Assembly: GCA_002221725.1 (NCBI GenBank) | Contig: NJFT01000013.1 | Span: 248,001-312,000, forward strand | Source: Scedosporium boydii | Taxonomy: Eukaryota > Ascomycota > Sordariomycetes > Microascales > Microascaceae | Length of the DNA: 64,000 bases | Direction: 5' to 3' | In this document: piece after piece, positions 59,201-64,000 of the stretch | Layout of the letters: the number at the start of each line of letters is the position of its first letter | Numbering within the stretch: position 1 is the stretch's first letter | The notes under the pieces: generated by a model | Seen by the model: the letters and a program-made list of their open reading frames with translations, nothing else | Told to the model about the DNA's origin: nothing | The model's database searches: none | Position numbers and translations under genes: made by a program

Positions 59201-59404
59201 TAAAATTATTAAAATTAATTATTTAATTTTTTTTTAAGTTTTTTATAGTTTTTTTCTTAGTTTTTAGTTTTAATTTTAGTTTTCTTAGTTAGTTTTAGTT
59301 TACTTCTATACTAAACTAGACTAGTTTTAGTTTTAGCTTAAACTAACTAAATTAGTTTTAGTTTTAAGAAAAACTAAACTATTAGTTACTAATTTACAAT
59401 CTTA
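56074..59404 (+). mobile_element. hAT-superfamily DNA transposon, RIPed
   Basis: 3331 bp. Terminal inverted repeats begin TAGGATTATAATTTTAG on the left and, read inward on the other strand, TAAGATTGTAAATTAG on the right. A perfect 8-bp duplication TAAGTAAC (56066-56073 and 59405-59412) matches the hAT standard, and the uninterrupted site exists at about 39145. Long subterminal arrays of AACTAAAACTAACTAA-like words (56090-56240 and 59225-59390) are arranged as inverted copies. The interior holds a transposase relic. CA/TG depletion shows it was RIPed as well. Confidence 0.92.
56800..59075 (+). pseudogene. hAT transposase relic
   Basis: Read through stops, the plus strand gives a BED-finger-like segment near 57100-57170 (SSNFIYCYQNKYPTIAY), a long RNase-H-fold part with YRFFLLTF and ISFKELLEAYIGLYIY near 57510-57680, an LDNTTRWNSIYYIIK segment near 58095-58140, and the C-terminal hAT dimerisation motif near 58840-59030 (FSILSILARKILAI, then NIITKSRNRLSFNTIK). 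Stops are TAA/TAG where Trp or Gln codons are expected. It is not functional. Confidence 0.85.
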
Positions 59405-59887
59405 TAAGTAACTTATAAAAGAATTTTAGTAAATATATAGTAATATATAAAATATTATATAAACTAAAAGTAAATTAAGAAACTAACTTTTAAAAGAGGA
59501 AGTAAGGTTTAATTATTTTAGAAAAAACTAAAGATAAGAAACTTTTAGATTAAAATAATATAACTTAGTAATAATCTTAATTATTAAAAACTAGGACCTT
59601 TTTAGTAAAATATAAGGTCTTAGAAGTTAATTATAAGCTTAAGTTACGAGAAAGTATAAATAACTATTTAATATTTTATATAATTTTACTTAAACTTATA
59701 TATAAAAATAATTTATATAGAAAATTAATATAAATTAAAGCTTAAAAAAAAAATTTTTTTAAAGTAGAAAATATTTTTAATTTTTAATATTATAAAAAGA
59801 TTATATAATTAAATAGAAAAACTATAATATAAGTAAAAATACTTAAAAACCTATTAAGTCTTTAGTAAAGAGCTAATAACTTCTTAC

Positions 59888-60527
59888 TTTTAAAATTATA
59901 AAAGAAAATAAAGGAAGAATAGTTTTTTTACTATTAGGAATTTTTAAAGAGGAAAAAGAAGTAAAAGAAAGGGAAAATAAAGATATAAAAAAGTAATTAT
60001 ATTAGAATAGTGTCTATATAGTCCTTATTCTTCTATTTCTAAAGCTAGAAGGAAAGGGGGAGGAAATAGGTCTATATATAGACGATTTCTTCCTATAGAA
60101 AGATCGAAAAATGACTTTATTACTTCTCAGATGCCCCAGAGCTCGAACACGCTATCAAACACATCGTTTAAGTACTTACGTCATCGAACATGTCATGTTT
60201 TTATTTTTATTTCTTAGTTCTCGGAAAGTTATTTTTAGGTTTCTTGCTCCGGTTCTTCTAGAAGCCACGTTTCTATTTCAGTTCTTTTAGAAGCCAAGTT
60301 TCTATTCTAGTTCTTCTAGTTCTTCTAGAGGCTGGGTTTCTGTTCTAGTTCTTCTAGTTCTTCCCGTTCTTCTAGAGGCTGGGTTTCTATTCTAGTTCTT
60401 CCAGGCCTTTATTCTAGTTCTTTTAAAAACTAGTTTTTAGAATAACTTCTTCTTTTTTATTTTTATTTTATATCTTTTAATTTTATAATATTTATTTATG
60501 ATATTATTTTACTTAAATATCGTAATA
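59888..60527 (+). repeat. Family-A LTR-like repeat, copy 11
   Basis: CTTAC duplications (59883-59887 and 60528-60532). It is inserted into the 3' part of chromovirus copy 3, which resumes at 60533. It has expanded AGTTCTTCTAG units near 60310-60400. Confidence 0.88.
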
Positions 60528-60665
60528 CTTACTATATTCTATTAAGAAAACCTAATATAATTAAAAGATCTAATAATACTAAATCTATTAATAAGTTTTA
60601 ATTAATTTCTAATTTAAAGATAAAGGAAGTAGTACTCTCTATAATATCTTCCTCTACTACCTATC
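60528..60665 (+). mobile_element. Chromovirus copy 3, terminal piece
   Basis: 138 bp resembling about 39640-39780 of the full-length copy, caught between two family-A copies in opposite orientation. Confidence 0.55.
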
Positions 60666-61277
60666 TATTACTATATTTAAGTAAAATAATATTATAAAAA
60701 AATATTATAAAATATAAAATAAAAAGAAGTTATTTTAAAAACTAGTTTTTAAAAGAACTAGAATAAAGGCTTAGAAGAACTAGAATAGAAACTTAGCTTC
60801 TAGAAGAACTAGAAGAACTAGAATAGAAACCCAGTCTCTAGAAGAACTAGAAGAACTAGAATAGAAACTTAGCTTCTAAAAGAACCGAAATAGAAACGTA
60901 GCTTCTAGAAGAACCGGAGCAAGAAACCTAAAAATAACTTTTTGAGAACTAAGAAATAAAAATAAAAACATAATATATTTGATGACGTAAGTACTTAAAC
61001 GATGTATTTGATGGCGTGTTCGAGCTCTGGGGTATCTGAGAAGTAATAAAGTCATTTTTCGATCTTTCTATAAAAAGAAATCGTTTATATATAGACTTAT
61101 TTCCTCCCCCTTTCCTTCTAGCTTTAGAAATAAAAAAATAAAGACTATATAGATATTATTCTAATATAATTACTTCTTTATATTTTTATTTTCCCTTTTT
61201 TTTACTTTTTTCTTTTCTTAAAAAAATTTTAATAGTGAAAAACTATTTTTCTTTTATTTCCTTTTTTAACTTTAAGA
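60666..61277 (-). repeat. Family-A LTR-like repeat, copy 12
   Basis: TATTACTATATTTAAG...CTTTAAGA. The left flank CTATC and right flank ATATA differ, and the two sides belong to different chromovirus regions. It is probably a recombination junction. Confidence 0.75.
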
Positions 61278-61613
61278 ATATATTAACTACTTCTATTTAA
61301 TAAGTAACTTTATTTAGTAATATTACTAATAAAAAATAGTAAATAAAGAAAGCTTTATTATAAAAAATAAGTTTACTTTTAAAAAGTAATTAGTTTAAAC
61401 TATTTAATAACTTTAAATATAAATTAATAACTTAAAGTAATAGCTTTAAACTAAATTTATTATAAATAGTAATATAATAGTCCTCTTTTAAATTATTATA
61501 AATATTATAAAAATATAATCTTAAAAGCTTATAAGTTAAAAGTCTACTTTACTAAACTAGCTAAGTTTAAAGAAACTTAAACTAAGATAAAGTTTTTTCT
61601 TACTTATATAAAA
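61278..61613 (+). mobile_element. Chromovirus 5' leader fragment
   Basis: Begins with the TATTAACTACTTCTATTTAA sequence that follows the 5' LTR in the full-length copy, then loses similarity. RIPed; nothing else recognised. Confidence 0.5.
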
Positions 61614-62052
61614 TATTATAACCTAGCTACTATATAAGCTATAGGAAGGGCAGTGAGGAATAGTAGAAATAGTAAAAAGATATATAATATAGGAACTGTG
61701 ATCAGATAGACATAGACTAACTAATTAATAGTTAAATAGAAAGAATCTAACTAGCTAGTTAATGAAGGACTAACTAATTAATAAGATAAGAAATTTAATA
61801 CTAAAAATAGATAAAAGAAAGGTTTATATAAGCTATAAATATCTTCCTATATCTAATATATTTCTTTAAACTCTTTAGTAATTAATATAAGTAATAATTA
61901 TAACTTATATTTATATATATACTTTTACTATATTATTATAAATACTATTTAATTACTTTATTTACTACTAATAGGCTCCTATAACCCTAATACTAGCTAT
62001 ACCTACCTAATATTTAATTAATTAATTAGTTTTTTATATTAAGAATATAATA
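61614..62052 (+). repeat. Chromovirus LTR (variant 3)
   Basis: Starts TATTATAACCTAGCTACTAT and ends AAGAATATAATA, followed directly by the leader sequence TATTAATTATTTC. It acts as the 5' LTR of copy 4. Its U3 half differs from subfamily 2, with CTAACTAATTAATAG repeats near 61718-61790. Confidence 0.75.
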
Positions 62053-62551
62053 TATTAATTATTTCTATTTAGTAAGTAACTTTATTAAGTAATATTAATA
62101 TCTAGAAATTATAATACTAGTAAAAAAGAAGACTTTTCCTAAGTTAGATAATAAAATTAAGATAAAAAAAGTAACTATATTTATTATAAAAGCTAATAAG
62201 AATTTTAGTAATAATAAAGATATTAATATTATTACTATTAAAAACTATAATATATTATAGATAAGTAGAGAACTAAGATAAAAGAGGTAGAGGTGTTTAC
62301 TAGCTATTAATATAAAAAGAATAGGGAATTTAACTAGTATTTTAATAATATTAATAAGTAATCTAGTAAAATACTAGCCCTCTAATTAGATAATAAATTA
62401 CTTAGCTAGAATAAATAATCTAGTAGTTAAATACTAATATAATAGCTTATAGAAGTAATATACTTTCTATAGTTTTTATATTTATAATATCTAAATTTAA
62501 GATTACTATATCTAATAAATATAAAAAAAACTAATAATAATTATAAGAATT
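62053..62551 (+). mobile_element. Chromovirus copy 4, 5' gag fragment
   Basis: Aligns with about 33480-33980 of the full-length copy and is cut off by the family-A repeat at 62552. Confidence 0.7.
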
Positions 62552-63283
62552 TCTTAAAGTTATAAAAAAAAATAAAAGAAGAATAGTTTTTTACTCTTAA
62601 AAATTTTTTAGGAAAAGAAAAAAGTAAAAGAAAAGAAAAATAAAGGTGTAAAAAAGTAATTATATTAGAATAGTATCTATATAGTCCTTATTTTTCTATT
62701 TCTAAAGCTAGAGGGAAAGGGGAAGGAAATAAGTCTATATATAAATAATTTCTTCTTATAAAAAGATTGAAAAGTGACTTCGTTACTTCTTAAATGCCCC
62801 AGAGCTCGAACACACTATCGAATATATGATTCAAGTACTTATATTATCAAATATATTATATTTTTGTTTTTATTTCTTAGTTCTAGGAAAGTTATTTTTA
62901 AATTTCTTGTTCCGGTTCTTCTAGAAGCCACGTTTCTATTTTAGTTCTTTCAGAAGCCAAGTTTCTATTCTAGTTCTTCTAGAGGTTTCTATTTTAGTTC
63001 TTCTAAAGGTTTCTATTCTAGTTCTTCTAGAGATTTCTATTCTAGTTCTTCTAGAAGTTTCTATTCTAGTTCTTCTAGAGGTTTCTATTCTAGTTCTTCT
63101 AGTTCTTCTAGAGGCTAGATTTCTATTCTAGTTCTTCTAGTTTTTCTAGAGGCTAGGTTTCTATTCTAGTTCTTCTAAGCCTTTATTCTAGTTCTTTTAA
63201 AAACTAGTTTTTAAAATAACTTTTTTTTATTTTATATTTTATAATATTTCTTTATAATATTATTTTACTTAAATATAGTAATA
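62552..63283 (+). repeat. Family-A LTR-like repeat, copy 13, with expanded minisatellite
   Basis: The longest copy (732 bp). About seven tandem units of roughly 24 bp built on AGTTCTTCTAGAGGTTTCTA lie at 62970-63170, against one to three in other copies. The flanks do not match, which suggests later rearrangement. Confidence 0.8.
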
Positions 63284-63285
63284 TA

Positions 63286-63725
63286 TATTATAATTTTAAT
63301 ATAAAGTATTAGTTAATTAATAGAATATTAGGTAAATATAGCTAATATTAGAATTATAAAAGTTTATTATAAGTAAATAAGGTATTTAAATAGTATTTAT
63401 AATAATATAAAAGTATATATATAAGTATAAGTTATAGTTATAACTTATATTAACTATTAAAAAGTTTAAAAGATTAGATTAAATATAAGAAACTATTATA
63501 GCTTTATATAAGTATTTCTTTTATCTTTTTTTAATATTTAATTATTTTTATAATACTAATATAATTGTCCTAAAGATAATTACTTAGTTGCCTTTCTTAT
63601 ATATAGCTAGTTATTTCTTATATAACTACTTAGTTACATTTTTAAAAAGTAACTATATAATTATATTCTTATTCTACTACATTTTACTCCTTCGTAGGAG
63701 CCTAAATCGCGGCCGGGTTATAATA
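63286..63725 (-). repeat. Chromovirus LTR (variant 4), reverse orientation
   Basis: The reverse complement starts TATTATAACCCGGCCGCGAT and ends AAAATTATAATA, and its 3' half matches the other chromovirus LTRs. No internal region is attached on either side, so it is a solo or truncated LTR. The GC-richer end (63690-63720) survived RIP. Confidence 0.65.
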
Positions 63726-64000
63726 ATTAAGTTATAATAATAACTTTATTAGCTTTATTATAAAATTAGTTTTTATAATATAAAAAAGTTTTTATTTAAG
63801 TTAAGAATCTTCTAAGTTTTTACTAACTTTTTTTAAACTTATTAAATATAATAATTTTAAATTAAGGTCTTATAAATATAATAAGTATAAAAAGTATACT
63901 TTCTTTTTAAACTATTATATTAATATTTAATTATTAGATTATTTATTTTAGCTAAATAATTTATTATTAGATTATTTATTTTAGCTAAATAATTTATTAT
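63726..64000. repeat. RIPed AT-rich sequence with a 33-bp tandem repeat at the edge
   Basis: Two units of 33 bp (core TTATTAGATTATTTATTTTA) lie at about 63931-63996 and may continue past the window. No gene. Confidence 0.6.

Larger units (their letters stand above)
52326..59887 (+). mobile_element. Chromovirus copy 3, with A, B and hAT insertions nested in it
   Basis: The segments 52326-53873, 54523-55354, 55832-56073 and 59405-59887 align in order with about 36530-39640 of the full-length copy: protease end, reverse transcriptase, RNase H, integrase. The insertions are a family-A copy (53874-54522), a family-B copy (55355-55831) and a hAT element (56074-59404), each with its own flanking duplication. 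The chromovirus is therefore the oldest layer. Confidence 0.85.

Noticed and set aside
63931..64000. Telomeric or subtelomeric repeat at the window edge
   Set aside because: The 33-bp unit is AT-rich and unlike TTAGGG. Only two units are visible.
11870..64000. Centromere
   Set aside because: AT-rich RIPed retrotransposon nests can mark centromeres in ascomycetes, but a GC-normal gene island and the lack of any chromatin evidence leave this untestable from sequence.

Overview
The window comes from a filamentous ascomycete, most likely a Eurotiomycete of the Aspergillus/Penicillium kind. The pointers are short (58-70 nt) introns with GTRNGT donors, TNCTAAY-like branch sites, an Asi3-type RING protein, a fungal NACHT-ankyrin gene, and massive repeat-induced point mutation (RIP). 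The genus cannot be fixed from the sequence.

Region 1 (1-11.8 kb) is ordinary compact euchromatin with six conserved housekeeping genes: an Asi1/Asi3-like multi-pass RING E3 ligase (+), the tRNA-splicing endonuclease subunit Sen34 (-), Elongator subunit Elp4 (-, one intron), RNA polymerase subunit Rpb8/RPABC3 (+, one intron), a DUF4743-Nudix hydrolase (-, one intron, start exon recovered here), a Hikeshi/Opi10 homologue (+) and a Ynd1-type Golgi apyrase (-, start exon recovered here). That is seven genes in all. Elp4/Rpb8 and Nudix/Hikeshi are divergent pairs. Sen34 and Elp4 both serve tRNA maturation, and Rpb8 is shared by all three polymerases.

Region 2 (about 11.85-41.2 kb) is an extreme AT block. 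CA and TG dinucleotides are almost absent while CT/AG survive, the footprint of exhaustive CpA-directed RIP. Losing TG also removes ATG, so almost no ATG-started reading frames remain. It is a nest of transposons: a minus-strand Ty3/gypsy element (E); a rearranged chromovirus copy with an inverted gag segment; a full-length chromovirus at 32593-40796 with 450-bp LTRs and a TTTAT target duplication; and many short LTR-like repeats of two families, called A (13 copies in the window, about 540-730 bp) and B (3 copies, about 530 bp). Three GC-richer islands lie in it. One is a clean un-RIPed TG...CA insertion (32669-33102) inside the 5' LTR of the full-length chromovirus, with an ACAGG duplication.

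Region 3 (about 41.2-47.2 kb) is a GC-normal island. It holds a NACHT-ankyrin (NLR-like) gene, broken by a one-base deletion in the Walker A lysine codon and by a RIP-type TGG-to-TAG stop in the ankyrin repeats, followed by two convergent, frameshifted coding relics.

Region 4 (47.2-64 kb) returns to RIPed transposons: chromovirus fragments, A and B insertions, and a complete hAT transposon (56074-59404) with terminal inverted repeats and an exact 8-bp target duplication, nested in a chromovirus. LTR type and a matching GTTTT flank suggest that the pieces at 25851-29990 and 47217-50282 may be the two ends of one element now separated by the NLR island. Gene calls in regions 1 and 3 rest on protein motifs and splice phases. 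Transposon calls rest on repeat alignment by eye.
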